DNA of 64,000 nt from CAZOLI01 sp964580675 (GCA_964580675.1 CAZOLI010000009.1:1-64000); one strand, 5' to 3'; counted from the first letter of the stretch, positions 9,132 through 17,402 are shown. The notes: a model not told the origin generated them from the sequence alone. Made by a program: numbers and translations.

Positions 9132-10340
9132 TTAGCCGAGAATGGACTCTTCTTCGCCCAGGTCGATGCCCTGCATATTCATTTTTAACTGTTCCGGATT
9201 CGGCGAAAACTCGAGGGCCGTTTTCTTGTTGATCAACTCGCGATCGAGAAGATCCATAAGGGATTGGTTGAAGTCCTGCATGTCCTCAAACTTTCCGCCC
9301 TTCATAACGGAATGGATCTTTTTGTGTTCTTCGTTCTTGATCAACTTCTGAACCATGGGATTGACGTACATGATTTCCACCGCCGGAACGAGGTCGACCC
9401 CATCCGCGCAGGAGGGCATCAGTTTCTGGCTAACAACAGCTTTCAGGTTAAACCGGAGGAGCTGTCGTATCTGGCTTTCCCGCTCGGGGGGAAACAGATC
9501 CAGAATTCGCCCGAGCGTACCGGGTGCACTCGACGCATGAACGGTCCCGAAAACCAGGTGTCCCGTTTCGGCCGCCATCAAACCGGCGTCGAAAGATTCC
9601 TCATCCCGGAGTTCTCCAAGAAGGATGATATCGGGATCCTGACGAACCACGTATTTCAGGGCGGTTTCGAAATCCTTTACGTCAATCCCGATCTCCCGCT
9701 GATTAATCACACTCTTTTTGTCTTCCAGGAGATACTCAATTGGATCCTCAATGGTTATGATGTGTTCGCGACGGGTTTCGTTGATCCGCTGGAGTATGGA
9801 AGCGATGCTGGTGGATTTTCCCTGCCCGGTTGGTCCGGCAAATATAACCAGTCCCTGTTTCATCCGGGCGATCTTCTCCATTGTCTTTGGCAGGTGAAGT
9901 TCCTCGAAATCAGGGATGTAATCGTCCACACGACGCACGGCCGTGGCCACCGCACCCCGATCCCGAAACACGTTTATTCGAAACCGGCCTATTCCTTCGA
10001 GCCCGTACGAAAAATCCAGGTCGCCCTCCTGGAGAAACACTTCCTTCTGTGATTCATTCATAATTTCGAAAACGAGTTTTTTGCACTGGGACGGGTTTAA
10101 TTCGTTTTCGTTCACCTCCCGGAGTTTGGTGGAGATCCGAAACAGCGGGGGCTGTCCGGGTTTAAGGTGAAGGTCCGAGGCCTCATTGTCCTTCATGGCG
10201 GAAAAAAGCTTTTCGATCTGCGTGTAATCCTCGGGGTCCTTGTCCTTTTTGATGCTCCGTGACTGGGTCTGGAACTCCTCGGTATCCTGAGCGCTCCCCT
10301 GGTCAAACGATGTGGATTCGGCCGTTTGCTGATCGTTCAT
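9132..10340 (-). CDS. pilT: Type IV pilus retraction ATPase, PilT/PilU family
   Basis: A 402-residue secretion ATPase. Walker A is GPTGQGKST near residue 180, the Asp box HIITIEDPIEYL follows, and the Walker B region is LLGELRDEESFDAGLMAAETGHLVFGTVHASSA. The N-terminal PAS-like part (SDLHLKPGQPPLFRI) is that of PilT. The classical AIRNLIRE retraction motif is replaced by VQKLIKNEEHK, and the end MQDFNQSLMDLL is nearer to PilU, so PilT and PilU cannot be separated. A good Shine-Dalgarno (GGGAG) precedes the ATG. It lies 17 nt behind rfbB on the same strand. No other pilus gene is in the window. Confidence 0.88.
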   Translation of the reverse strand: MNDQQTAESTSFDQGSAQDTEEFQTQSRSIKKDKDPEDYTQIEKLFSAMKDNEASDLHLKPGQPPLFRISTKLREVNENELNPSQCKKLVFEIMNESQKEVFLQEGDLDFSYGLEGIGRFRINVFRDRGAVATAVRRVDDYIPDFEELHLPKTMEKIARMKQGLVIFAGPTGQGKSTSIASILQRINETRREHIITIEDPIEYLLEDKKSVINQREIGIDVKDFETALKYVVRQDPDIILLGELRDEESFDAGLMAAETGHLVFGTVHASSAPGTLGRILDLFPPERESQIRQLLRFNLKAVVSQKLMPSCADGVDLVPAVEIMYVNPMVQKLIKNEEHKKIHSVMKGGKFEDMQDFNQSLMDLLDRELINKKTALEFSPNPEQLKMNMQGIDLGEEESILG

Positions 10341-10357
10341 GGGTAATCTCCCTGTTG

Positions 10358-11377
10358 TTATTGCGGGTCCTGGAGGTCGTATTGCTGCTGGTAATAATCT
10401 TCAAACTCCCCCTGTTTTAAGGGTTTCCACCACTCCTCCCTCTCCTTATACCATTTTACGGTACGTTCAAGACCCGAGTCAAAGGAAACGTCGGGGGACC
10501 AGCCGATTTCCTCCCGCAACTTTGTGCAATCAAGCGAATAACGGGCATCGTGACCGGGACGGTCCTCGACGAATTCAATCAGTGATTGTGGCTTCTCAAG
10601 GACATCCAGTATGCCTCGAGCAACCTCGATGTTCTTCTTTTCACAATCGGCCCCGATGTTATAAACGGATCCGGGGCTTCCGTTCTCGATAATTTGTCGG
10701 AGCGCCCTGCAATGATCACGGACGAAGAGCCAGTCCCGTACGTTCGAACCGTCTCCGTACAGGGGAAGAGATTCGTCGTTCAGCGCTCCGGTTATAAAAA
10801 GGGGAATGAATTTTTCCGGGTACTGGTAGGGTCCGTAATTATTTGTGCTCCGGGTGGTGATTACCGGAAAATCGTAGGTCTCCTGATAGGCATTTACGAG
10901 CATATCCGCCCCGGCCTTGGACGCTGCATAGGGGTTGGAGGGATTTAACCGATCCTCCTCCGAGAAGGAAACCCCCTCCGGCGCACTGCCATATACCTCG
11001 TCGGTGGAGACGTGAACAAACAGGGACACCTCATATTCACGGGCCTTCTGAAGCAGGAGCTGCGTCCCGTATACATTTGTTACGACAAACGGACGTTCAT
11101 CGTTCAAACTCCGATCCACGTGGGACTCGGCGGCGAAGTGAACAACCACGTCCGGATTCGCTGTCAGCGCCGAGGACACAGCTTCCTCGTCGGTGATGGA
11201 GCCGTGTATAAACTCGTACCGCCCGTGGTCCTCCAGGTCCGATAAATTTTCCCGGTTGCCTGCGTAGGTGAGGGCATCCAGATTTGTGACCCGGGCATCC
11301 TGATCTTCCTCAATCAGGTGGCGGATAAAATTCGTGCCGATAAATCCACAGCCACCTGTAACGAGGTAACGTGTCAT
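10358..11377 (-). CDS. rfbB: dTDP-glucose 4,6-dehydratase
   Basis: Extended SDR of 339 residues with GGCGFIGTNFIRHL at the N-terminus, STDEVYG in mid-protein and the catalytic YAASKAG about 160. Family signatures TNNYGPYQYPEKFIPLF and YNIGADCEKKNIEVA are present. It converts dTDP-glucose to the 4-keto-6-deoxy sugar on the way to rhamnose and related sugars. Its start overlaps the stop of the TPR/alpha-CTD gene by one base, and pilT follows, which makes a mixed three-gene operon. No rfbA, C or D is nearby. Confidence 0.93.
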   Translation of the reverse strand: MTRYLVTGGCGFIGTNFIRHLIEEDQDARVTNLDALTYAGNRENLSDLEDHGRYEFIHGSITDEEAVSSALTANPDVVVHFAAESHVDRSLNDERPFVVTNVYGTQLLLQKAREYEVSLFVHVSTDEVYGSAPEGVSFSEEDRLNPSNPYAASKAGADMLVNAYQETYDFPVITTRSTNNYGPYQYPEKFIPLFITGALNDESLPLYGDGSNVRDWLFVRDHCRALRQIIENGSPGSVYNIGADCEKKNIEVARGILDVLEKPQSLIEFVEDRPGHDARYSLDCTKLREEIGWSPDVSFDSGLERTVKWYKEREEWWKPLKQGEFEDYYQQQYDLQDPQ

Positions 11378-12750
11378 CAGGATTCACTATCCCCGGAATC
11401 GGCGAGTGACAGGCCGAGTTCGGAGAGGGTGTCCTTCACCTCCTGGAGTGAGGTCTCGCCGAAGTTCTGACATTCGAGCAATTCCTCCTCCGTTTTTTCA
11501 ACGAGGTCTTTGACCGTGTAGATCGAAAGCCGCTTCATCGCCCGCTTGCTGCGCGCTGACCAGTCAAAGTCCTCGATTTTCTTCCGGAGAATGTCGTCGA
11601 CTTCGTCCGGTGGCGGACCCGGTTTGAGGGTCACCTTGTTTCGTCCGGCCTTTGACAGTGAGAGATCGCGCTCATCGAGGAACTTCTTCACCCGTTCGAG
11701 GGAATACTGGCCGAAGTTGTCACAATTCAGAAGTTCCTCCTCCGTGCACTGAATTAAATCACCGATGGTTTCTACGTTCAGCTGGTCGAACGCATCAAGA
11801 ATTCGCTGGGGGAACTCAAATTCCTCAACGGATTTGTTGAGGAGTTTTCCGGTTTCAACGCGTTTCCGCATGCGTTCCTCCCGGAAGCTAAGATTCATGG
11901 ATGCATCCGCATCACCCAGGTACAGTTCGGCGATTTCGTGATCCGGTCTCTCCTCCAGAATCATCCGGTAACAATCCTTCGCGCGTTCAAACTCCCCCTG
12001 ATCTTCGTACAGGAGCCCGAGGTTCATAATCGGACCTTCGTGGGCGGGGGAGATGTTCATGATCTTTTCGTACAGTTCCCGGCTGTAATCCTCCGGCTCA
12101 CGATCCGGGTCATCCGTCTCAACGGCCTGCCGGTTCAGAAGATTGGCCTTCCGGAAAAGACTGTGAAGATGTTCCGGGTCTTCTTCCAGCGCCTGGTCGT
12201 AGCACTCGAGAGCGTCTTCCCGGAATCCTTCCATTTCGTTTACGAATCCGTCGAGGTACAGGTAATTCGGTGAGCCATCGTACTGATCCTCTTCGTCATC
12301 CACCCAGTCCCGGGCTTCTTCAATTTCATTCAGATTCAGGTAGGACTCGACCAGATTGACAAATATGCGTTCATAGTATTCATCCTGGTCGGCGTACTCC
12401 TCGTAGAGGTCTTCCAGAACCTCGGCGGAGAGGTGAAATTCCCCCATTTCCTTATACGAGAGTCCTTCTACCAGACGGGACTCCCGGCTGGGTTGCGTAC
12501 CGTCCAGCAACTCCGCGGCGTCCTCCGGGCTACCAAGTATCCAGGCCATTGTCGCTTCCCGCACAATGGCCCTGTTGTCGCTGGAAAAATCCTCGTAATG
12601 GTCGTCGAAATTCTCCTGAAGTTCCTGAAGTTCTTCGGCGAGTTCCTCGTCTTCACGTACGGCGTCACTTAACTCAAAAATCTGTTCGGGAGAGATGTTG
12701 TCGTCCAGAAACGTCTCCGTTATTGATTCTTCGGCGGTTTTTACAGTCAT
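11377..12750 (-). CDS. TPR protein with two RNA-polymerase-alpha-CTD-like helix-hairpin-helix domains
   Basis: An acidic protein of 457 residues. The middle (about 80-310) is built of tetratricopeptide repeats, for example EDALECYDQALEEDPEHLH and ERAKDCYRMILEERPDH. The C-terminus has two copies of a domain resembling the C-terminal domain of RNA polymerase alpha: one ending ELLNCDNFGQYSLERVKKFL, the other ELLECQNFGETSLQEVKDTL. In alpha this fold binds UP-element DNA and activators. I recall similar TPR/alpha-CTD proteins from Planctomycetes, without an assigned function. The start is set at ATG 12750 behind GAAGAG; an upstream TTG at 12798 would add 16 residues of doubtful character. It is the first gene of the operon with rfbB and pilT. 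Confidence 0.82.
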   Translation of the reverse strand: MTVKTAEESITETFLDDNISPEQIFELSDAVREDEELAEELQELQENFDDHYEDFSSDNRAIVREATMAWILGSPEDAAELLDGTQPSRESRLVEGLSYKEMGEFHLSAEVLEDLYEEYADQDEYYERIFVNLVESYLNLNEIEEARDWVDDEEDQYDGSPNYLYLDGFVNEMEGFREDALECYDQALEEDPEHLHSLFRKANLLNRQAVETDDPDREPEDYSRELYEKIMNISPAHEGPIMNLGLLYEDQGEFERAKDCYRMILEERPDHEIAELYLGDADASMNLSFREERMRKRVETGKLLNKSVEEFEFPQRILDAFDQLNVETIGDLIQCTEEELLNCDNFGQYSLERVKKFLDERDLSLSKAGRNKVTLKPGPPPDEVDDILRKKIEDFDWSARSKRAMKRLSIYTVKDLVEKTEEELLECQNFGETSLQEVKDTLSELGLSLADSGDSES

Positions 12751-13107
12751 GCTCTTCGTTTTTCTAACGAAAAAACAAAAATTTTCCGATGCAGACAAAC
12801 CCCGGCATCCCGCGAATTACACGGCATTTACTGGTTGAATAACGTCCGGGTATGATATACAGCAACCAATTTTAACAGTAAGGCCGGTATGGTTCAATGC
12901 AAATCCGGATCCGCCGGTTCACGTGGTGAACCGACCCCAGCGCTGTGTGAGAGGAATCCCCCGCTCCTTGCCCGTCTCACGTTCTTTCCGGTCATTTTTA
13001 TTGGAGCGGTGTGAAGAATCATCTTTGCCCTCGTGATCCGTTCCGACCTTTTTTGCAAAGGCAGATGTTTTCGTTCCAGTTGGAACGGTTTTCCCTACAC
13101 ACTGGGG

Positions 13108-13129
13108 GCGGAAGCATCCATGCTTTCGC
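13108..13129. repeat. Hairpin module GCGGAAGCAT / ATGCTTTCGC
   Basis: A near-perfect inverted repeat: ten-base arms at 13108-13117 and 13120-13129 around a CC loop, with one G-T pair. It is preceded by ACTGGGG and followed by ATGTTTTATTT. A diverged second copy at about 13892-13914 has the same flanks (ACTGGGG before, ATTTATT after), which shows that flanks and hairpin travel together. Confidence 0.65.
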
Positions 13130-13194
13130 ATGTTTTATTTTTCAGGAATCACGGCCTCCCTTCCACAGGCAATCTCAACCGGGCCTTCATGCAT

Positions 13195-13230
13195 TCTCTT
13201 TATCTTTATCCTTATCCTTATCTTTATCTT
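13195..13230. repeat. TTTATC-type hexamer array
   Basis: Imperfect tandem TTTATC / CTTATC hexamers. Further arrays occur at 13506-13535, 13983-14014 (with TTGATC variants) and 26442-26470, with shorter ones at 1-12, 13376-13395 and 13851-13863. The arrays usually stand directly in front of the ACGGTCC hairpin or a 43-bp-unit core. Confidence 0.8.
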
Positions 13231-13335
13231 AAAAACGCCCCCTCCGTCACCGTCGGGGCTCCGGCTTTGGTGAAAAAGTCTGCTATCAAAATCTCTTTCG
13301 TTCCCTATCACCCGGACTCCGCTCCCCTGCTCAAC

Positions 13336-13386
13336 CCCTTACTCCTGACTCCTTACTCGTAACGTATGCTCGCCTCTTTATCTTTT
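13336..13386 (+). repeat. 51-bp direct repeat, copy 1
   Basis: A block containing CTTACTCGTAACGTATGCTC and running into CGCCTCTTTATCTTT. It is repeated at 13464-13514, 128 bases further on, with one base difference (GACTCC against GATTCC). The conserved GCCTCTTTATC junction recurs at 26438. Confidence 0.85.
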
Positions 13387-13463
13387 TCCTTATCTTAATA
13401 TTTTAGAAATACCCCTCGTGACTTATTTTTCCTTCCCCCCGGCTGAACGGTTCTACATTTGAT

Positions 13464-13514
13464 CCCTTACTCCTGATTCCTTACTCGTAACGTATGCTCG
13501 CCTCTTTATCTTTA
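13464..13514 (+). repeat. 51-bp direct repeat, copy 2
   Basis: Second copy of the block at 13336-13386. Here it runs straight into a full TTTATC array (13506-13535) and then into the ACGGTCC hairpin at 13536, which gives the most complete module order seen in the window. Confidence 0.85.
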
Positions 13515-13535
13515 TCTTTATCCTTATCTTTATCT

Positions 13536-13552
13536 ACGGTCCTGCGGACCGT
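13536..13552. repeat. Hairpin ACGGTCC-TGC-GGACCGT
   Basis: A perfect 7-bp stem with a three-base loop, always followed by CCC. Related copies lie at 13865-13881 (one mismatch), 14015-14031 (ACGGTTC-GAA-GAACCGT, a compensatory C-G to T-A change) and 26475-26491 (loop TCC). Each is preceded by a TTTATC/TTGATC-type array. Confidence 0.8.
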
Positions 13553-13648
13553 CCCATTCCCCTCCCTGATAAAAGATGGCGTGCCGTTTAGGCACTCCCT
13601 GCTTCCATCGGATTCCGTCCGGTTGGTGCTCCTGCTTTGGTGATAAAT

Positions 13649-13734
13649 GGCCCGCTCCGTGACCGTCGGTGCTCTGGCTTTGGTGATAAATGGTCCGTTC
13701 CGTGACCGTCAGTGCTCCTGCTTTGGTGAAATGG
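13649..13734. repeat. 43-bp repeat units, second locus
   Basis: Two full 43-bp units (13649-13691, 13692-13734) that match the second and third units at 62-147, preceded by a diverged partial unit at about 13605-13648. Single cores of the same unit occur at 13247-13275, 14034-14061 and 26512-26531. Confidence 0.85.
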
Positions 13735-13794
13735 TTTTTCTTCAATCGCCTATCGCCCGCCGTTTTCACGCCCAACGCACCACGCATCACGCAT

Positions 13795-13848
13795 AACGCT
13801 ACTAACGCCAATAACGCAACTAACGCCACAAACGCCACGAACGCAATA
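13795..13848. repeat. Six 9-bp tandem repeats, AACGCNANN type
   Basis: Six consecutive nonamers beginning with AACGC: AACGCTACT, AACGCCAAT, AACGCAACT, AACGCCACA, AACGCCACG, AACGCAATA. A looser relative built on CATCAACCC and CAACGC lies at 14100-14140. I see no coding gene; the 9-base period is a multiple of three, but both ends run into other repeat modules. Confidence 0.75.
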
Positions 13849-14014
13849 ATCCTTATCTTTATCAACGGACCTGCGGACCGTCCCACTGGGGGCGGAAGGG
13901 TCCTCGCTTTCGCATTTATTTGATAAATCATCCACCCTGGCTGGACATCCCTCGATCGCCAAACCGGGTCTGTCTATGTTCTCTTGATCTTGATCTTTAT
14001 CTTGATCTTAATCT

Positions 14015-14031
14015 ACGGTTCGAAGAACCGT
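14015..14031. repeat. Hairpin variant ACGGTTC-GAA-GAACCGT
   Basis: Perfect 7-bp stem at the same place in the module order as the copies at 13536 and 26475 (array before, CCC after). The sixth stem pair is T-A instead of C-G, with both sides changed together, which suggests that the fold is what is kept. Confidence 0.75.
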
Positions 14032-14178
14032 CCCACGGTCGGGGCTCCGGCTCTGTTGAAATGGTTTTCCTTCAATCGGCTATCGCCCGCTGTTTTCACT
14101 CATCAACCCATCAACGCAACACGCATCAACCCATCACCCCATACTCAACTCATCATCCTGATCATGTTCTTCAAAAGC

Positions 14179-14586
14179 CTACGTGGTGGACCCGACGGGT
14201 TCCTCTCCCACGTTTTCCCGGATAAACTCGATGATGTCGTCCAGGGGTGAACCGGGGCGAAACACTTCTGCCACCCCCATTTCCTTCAATTCTTCGGCGT
14301 CGTCCCGGGGAATAATCCCCCCCACGACAAGAAGGGTGTCCGTTAACCCGGCCTCCTCCATTTCGTCCAGCAATTTTGGAATAAGCGTCATGTGAGCACC
14401 GGAGAGAATGCTGATGCCAATGACGTCCACGTCCTCCTGCAACGCCGCCTCCGCAATTTGATCCGCCGTCTTGTGCAGGCCGCTGTAGACCACCTCCATC
14501 CCCGCATCACGGAGGGCATTCGCAATGACCTTCGCCCCCCGGTCATGACCATCCAGACCAATTTTTCCAACCATTACACGAATCAC
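14179..14586 (-). CDS. Methylmalonyl-CoA mutase, cobalamin-binding subunit
   Basis: A 135-residue stand-alone B12-binding domain. The DxHxxG signature for base-off cobalamin binding is seen as KIGLDGHDRGAKV at residues 7-19, followed by VDVIGISILSGAH and VVGGIIP, all typical of the mutase C-terminal domain. Together with the 569-residue subunit upstream (37-nt gap) it makes the two-chain methylmalonyl-CoA mutase that interconverts methylmalonyl-CoA and succinyl-CoA. No methylmalonyl-CoA epimerase is next to it. The operon ends in the repeat tract. Confidence 0.92.
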   Translation of the reverse strand: MIRVMVGKIGLDGHDRGAKVIANALRDAGMEVVYSGLHKTADQIAEAALQEDVDVIGISILSGAHMTLIPKLLDEMEEAGLTDTLLVVGGIIPRDDAEELKEMGVAEVFRPGSPLDDIIEFIRENVGEEPVGSTT

Positions 14587-14623
14587 CTTCGTCCTCCACG
14601 GTAATAACCAATTCGCTACAGTT

Positions 14624-16333
14624 TTACAGTGCCGTTACTTCCGACCAGGTGCCGTACACATCCCGGAGCACATCAACGGTTTCACCAAGCGTGGCCTTCG
14701 CCCGGGCGGCTTCTATTATCGGATACATCAGGTTCTCGTCTTCACGTGCCGCTTTCTCAAGGTCGTCCAGCGCATCGCGGTATTTCCGTTCCGACCGGTT
14801 TTCCTTGAACTGACGGACAGCGGCCCGCTGTTTTCCTTCGAGTTCCTCCGGAATTTTCAGTATCTCCACGGGCTCTTCCTCTTCCTCCTCCACGTATTTG
14901 TTGACGCCCACGATCACTTCCTCCCCCTCTTCCACTTTCTGCTGATACTCGTAGGAGGCCTTGGAAATTTCCTTCTGGAAATAACCCTCGCGAATACATT
15001 CTATGACACCTCCCTTCCGGTCAATCTCCTCAAAGTACGATTCGGCCTCTTCCTCCATCCGTTCCGTAAGGGACTCCACGAAGTACGAGCCCGCCAGCGG
15101 ATCAACCGTATCCGCCACATTGATTTCATGGGCGATAATTTGCTGGGTGCGAAGGGCAATTTTCACCGCCTCCTCCGTGGGAAGGGCAAGGGCTTCGTCG
15201 TACGAATTCGTGTGAAGACTCTGGGTTCCGCCGAGCACGGCCGCAAGCGCCTCGTAGGCGGTGCGCACAATGTTATTCATCGGTTGCTGTTCGGTCAGGG
15301 AGACCCCGGCCGTCTGGGTATGGAACCGCAATTTCATGGATTTCGGGTTTTCGGCCCCGTACTCCTCCTTCATGTGACGCGCCCAGATCCGGCGGGCGGC
15401 GCGATATTTTGCGATTTCCTCGAAGAAATCAAGATGGGAGTTAAAGAAGAAACTCAATCGCGGGGCAAATTCATCCACGTCCAACCCCCGTTCCTTTGCC
15501 CATTCGACGTATTCAAACCCATTGGCCAGCGTAAAGGCCAGTTCCTGGACAGCGGTGGATCCGGCCTCGCGAATGTGGTAACCGCTGATGGAGATGGGGT
15601 GCCACTTCGGCATTTCACGGGCACAGAATTCCACGGTGTCCGTAACCAGTTTCATGGACGGATCGGGCGGAAAAATAAACTCCTTCTGTGCCTGATATTC
15701 CTTCAGTATGTCGTTCTGCGTGGTTCCCCGGAGATGATCCCCCGGCACGTCCTGGTCACGACCAATAATGTAATAATACGCCAGCAGGATCGCGGCGGGG
15801 CCGTTGATGGTCATGGACGTACTGATTTTGCCGAGGTCAATGCCTTTGAACAGCGTCTTCATGTCTTCCAGGTGGCTAATAGCGACGCCTTCCCGTCCCA
15901 CTTCTCCCTCGGACATGTCATCGTCACTGTCCAGCCCCATGAGCGTTGGCATGTCAAATGCCACGGACAATCCGGTTTGTCCCTTATCCAGCAAATACTT
16001 GTATCTCTGATTTGTGTCCTCGGCCGTTCCAAACCCGGCAAACTGCCTCATGGTCCAGAGGCGCCCCCGATACATCGAACGATACGGACCCCGGGTAAAC
16101 GGGAATTCCCCCGGCATCCCCAGATCCTCCTCGTAATCAAGGTCCGAAACGTCCTCCGGGGTATACAGCGGCTTTACCGATATACCGGACATCGTTTCGT
16201 ACCGTTCTTTCCGTTGAGGAGCTTCCTCAAGGTGTTCTTTCCAGTTGTCGTAGGCTTCGGATAGTTCGGTTTGATCCGAATTATCCCTCGACTCCTCCGG
16301 TTTTTCGCCGTTGTTCTTTTCTTGTTCACTCAT
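14624..16333 (-). CDS. Methylmalonyl-CoA mutase, catalytic subunit
   Basis: A 569-residue TIM-barrel subunit without its own B12 domain. Family segments: TRGPYRSMYRGRLWTMRQFAGFG near residue 80, GTTQNDILKEY, ISGYHIREAGSTAVQELAFTLANG, RLSFFFNSHLDFFEEIAKYRAARRIWA and the active-site stretch RFHTQTAGVSLTEQQPMNN. It acts in propionate and branched-chain/odd-chain fatty-acid catabolism. Its ATG lies 8 bases inside the end of meaB, so translation is probably coupled. The N-terminal 40 residues are acidic and non-conserved in appearance. Confidence 0.93.
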   Translation of the reverse strand: MSEQEKNNGEKPEESRDNSDQTELSEAYDNWKEHLEEAPQRKERYETMSGISVKPLYTPEDVSDLDYEEDLGMPGEFPFTRGPYRSMYRGRLWTMRQFAGFGTAEDTNQRYKYLLDKGQTGLSVAFDMPTLMGLDSDDDMSEGEVGREGVAISHLEDMKTLFKGIDLGKISTSMTINGPAAILLAYYYIIGRDQDVPGDHLRGTTQNDILKEYQAQKEFIFPPDPSMKLVTDTVEFCAREMPKWHPISISGYHIREAGSTAVQELAFTLANGFEYVEWAKERGLDVDEFAPRLSFFFNSHLDFFEEIAKYRAARRIWARHMKEEYGAENPKSMKLRFHTQTAGVSLTEQQPMNNIVRTAYEALAAVLGGTQSLHTNSYDEALALPTEEAVKIALRTQQIIAHEINVADTVDPLAGSYFVESLTERMEEEAESYFEEIDRKGGVIECIREGYFQKEISKASYEYQQKVEEGEEVIVGVNKYVEEEEEEPVEILKIPEELEGKQRAAVRQFKENRSERKYRDALDDLEKAAREDENLMYPIIEAARAKATLGETVDVLRDVYGTWSEVTAL

Positions 16334-17402
16334 GGGAAGACAGGTTTACCTCCTGAGAGGTGGACAAATTCAGTGACTCCATCAATTTTCTCGATGCGGT
16401 GTACGGAGAAACATCCCGTTCCTGAATTTTTTGAATCAGATCATCCCGCCTTGCATTAAAGGTGGAACTGTTCTCCAGAACCTGCTCGAATTCGGTTTTA
16501 AACACGATCTGAAGCTGATTTCTCGCGTGGGTTTTCCGCCGTGCCTCCTCCGCCGGACTGCCGCTGTACGCCTCGCGCCGGTCAAGGAGAGCGGCAAGCA
16601 GTTCGTCAACGCCTTCTCCGGAACTTGCACTTGTCTGAAACATTTTCACATCAACCGGTGCCCCGTCGTTGTCCTCCTCCCGTCCATCGGACGGGGTGTT
16701 TCCTTCCGCGTCCGGAAGGAGGTCGGAGGTTTCGTCCGACGAATCCGTACGAGAAGCCTTCATGCGGAGAATACTCCGAATTTCGTGTTCCACCCGATCG
16801 GCTCCCTCCCGATCGGACTTGTTCACCACAATAAAATCCCCGATTTCCATCAGGCCGGCCTTCATGGCCTGAATGGAATCACCCGATTCCGGTGTTAGTA
16901 CCAGCATTGTGGTGTCCACAAGACCGCTCACCTCGACATCGGCCTGTCCGACACCCACCGTCTCGACCAGAAGAATATCTTTGCCCGCCGCGTCGAGAAG
17001 GTCACAAACCTGCAGCGTGGTGGGGGCCAATCCTCCCTGACGCCCACGGCTGGCCATGCTTCGAATGAACACGAGCGGATCGCGGGCGGAGGACATCCGA
17101 ACACGGTCGCCCAGCAGAGCTCCGCCCGTAAATGGACTGCTGGGATCCACGGCCACTACACCGACCGAAATATCACGATCGGCAAAATCGCCGGCAAGAC
17201 TCTTGATCAACGTGCTTTTGCCGCTTCCCGGTGGACCCGTTACACCAATTCGATGGGCTCCACCCACACGGTTATACACCGATTCCAGCAGCTCCCGGCT
17301 TCCTTCGTTCTTGTTTTCAACTGCGGTTATTCCCCGGGCGAGGCTGCGCTTGTCCCCTGATAGAATACCATCCGCGAGTTCCGGTACGTTGAGTTTATTC
17401 AT
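16326..17402 (-). CDS. meaB: Methylmalonyl-CoA mutase-associated GTPase MeaB
   Basis: G3E-family GTPase of 358 residues that loads and protects cobalamin in methylmalonyl-CoA mutase. Motifs: Walker A GPPGSGKSTLIKSL, switch VAVDPSSPFTGGALLGDRVRM, Walker B LLVETVGVGQADVEVSGLVD and base-recognition VNKSDREGAD. After the base motif there is an unusual acidic insertion of about 35 residues (DSSDETSDLLPDAEGN and onward) absent from typical MeaB. The start is ATG 17402; a TTG two codons upstream lies within the 8-nt gap behind the -10 box. It heads the operon with both mutase subunits and is divergent from holA. Confidence 0.93.
   Translation of the reverse strand: MNKLNVPELADGILSGDKRSLARGITAVENKNEGSRELLESVYNRVGGAHRIGVTGPPGSGKSTLIKSLAGDFADRDISVGVVAVDPSSPFTGGALLGDRVRMSSARDPLVFIRSMASRGRQGGLAPTTLQVCDLLDAAGKDILLVETVGVGQADVEVSGLVDTTMLVLTPESGDSIQAMKAGLMEIGDFIVVNKSDREGADRVEHEIRSILRMKASRTDSSDETSDLLPDAEGNTPSDGREEDNDGAPVDVKMFQTSASSGEGVDELLAALLDRREAYSGSPAEEARRKTHARNQLQIVFKTEFEQVLENSSTFNARRDDLIQKIQERDVSPYTASRKLMESLNLSTSQEVNLSSHE

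Larger units (their letters stand above)
12751..14178. other. 1.4-kb gene-free repeat tract
   Basis: No credible coding region: all frames are short and made of low-complexity or repeat translations. The left 150 bases are the upstream region of the TPR/alpha-CTD gene. From about 12990 the tract is a mosaic of intergenic repeat modules: TTTATC arrays, hairpins, 43-bp units, a 51-bp direct repeat and a 9-bp array, several of which recur at 1-147 and 26280-26640. The main modules are listed separately. Confidence 0.8.

Noticed and set aside
8420..9232. Plus-strand open frame of 270 codons spanning the gap between wzc-type and pilT genes
   Set aside because: It overlaps both real minus-strand genes and has no signal or motif of its own.
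12900..14178. Insertion sequence or REP-associated transposase remnant
   Set aside because: The hairpin repeats recall REP elements, but no transposase fragment or terminal repeat with target duplication could be found in the tract.
13530..14250. Several short frames in the repeat tract, some translating the repeats into similar peptides
   Set aside because: Similar peptides arise because the DNA repeats are similar; there are no start signals and frames differ among copies.
15128..16264. Plus-strand open frame of 378 codons
   Set aside because: Antisense to the methylmalonyl-CoA mutase catalytic subunit; no recognisable motif.
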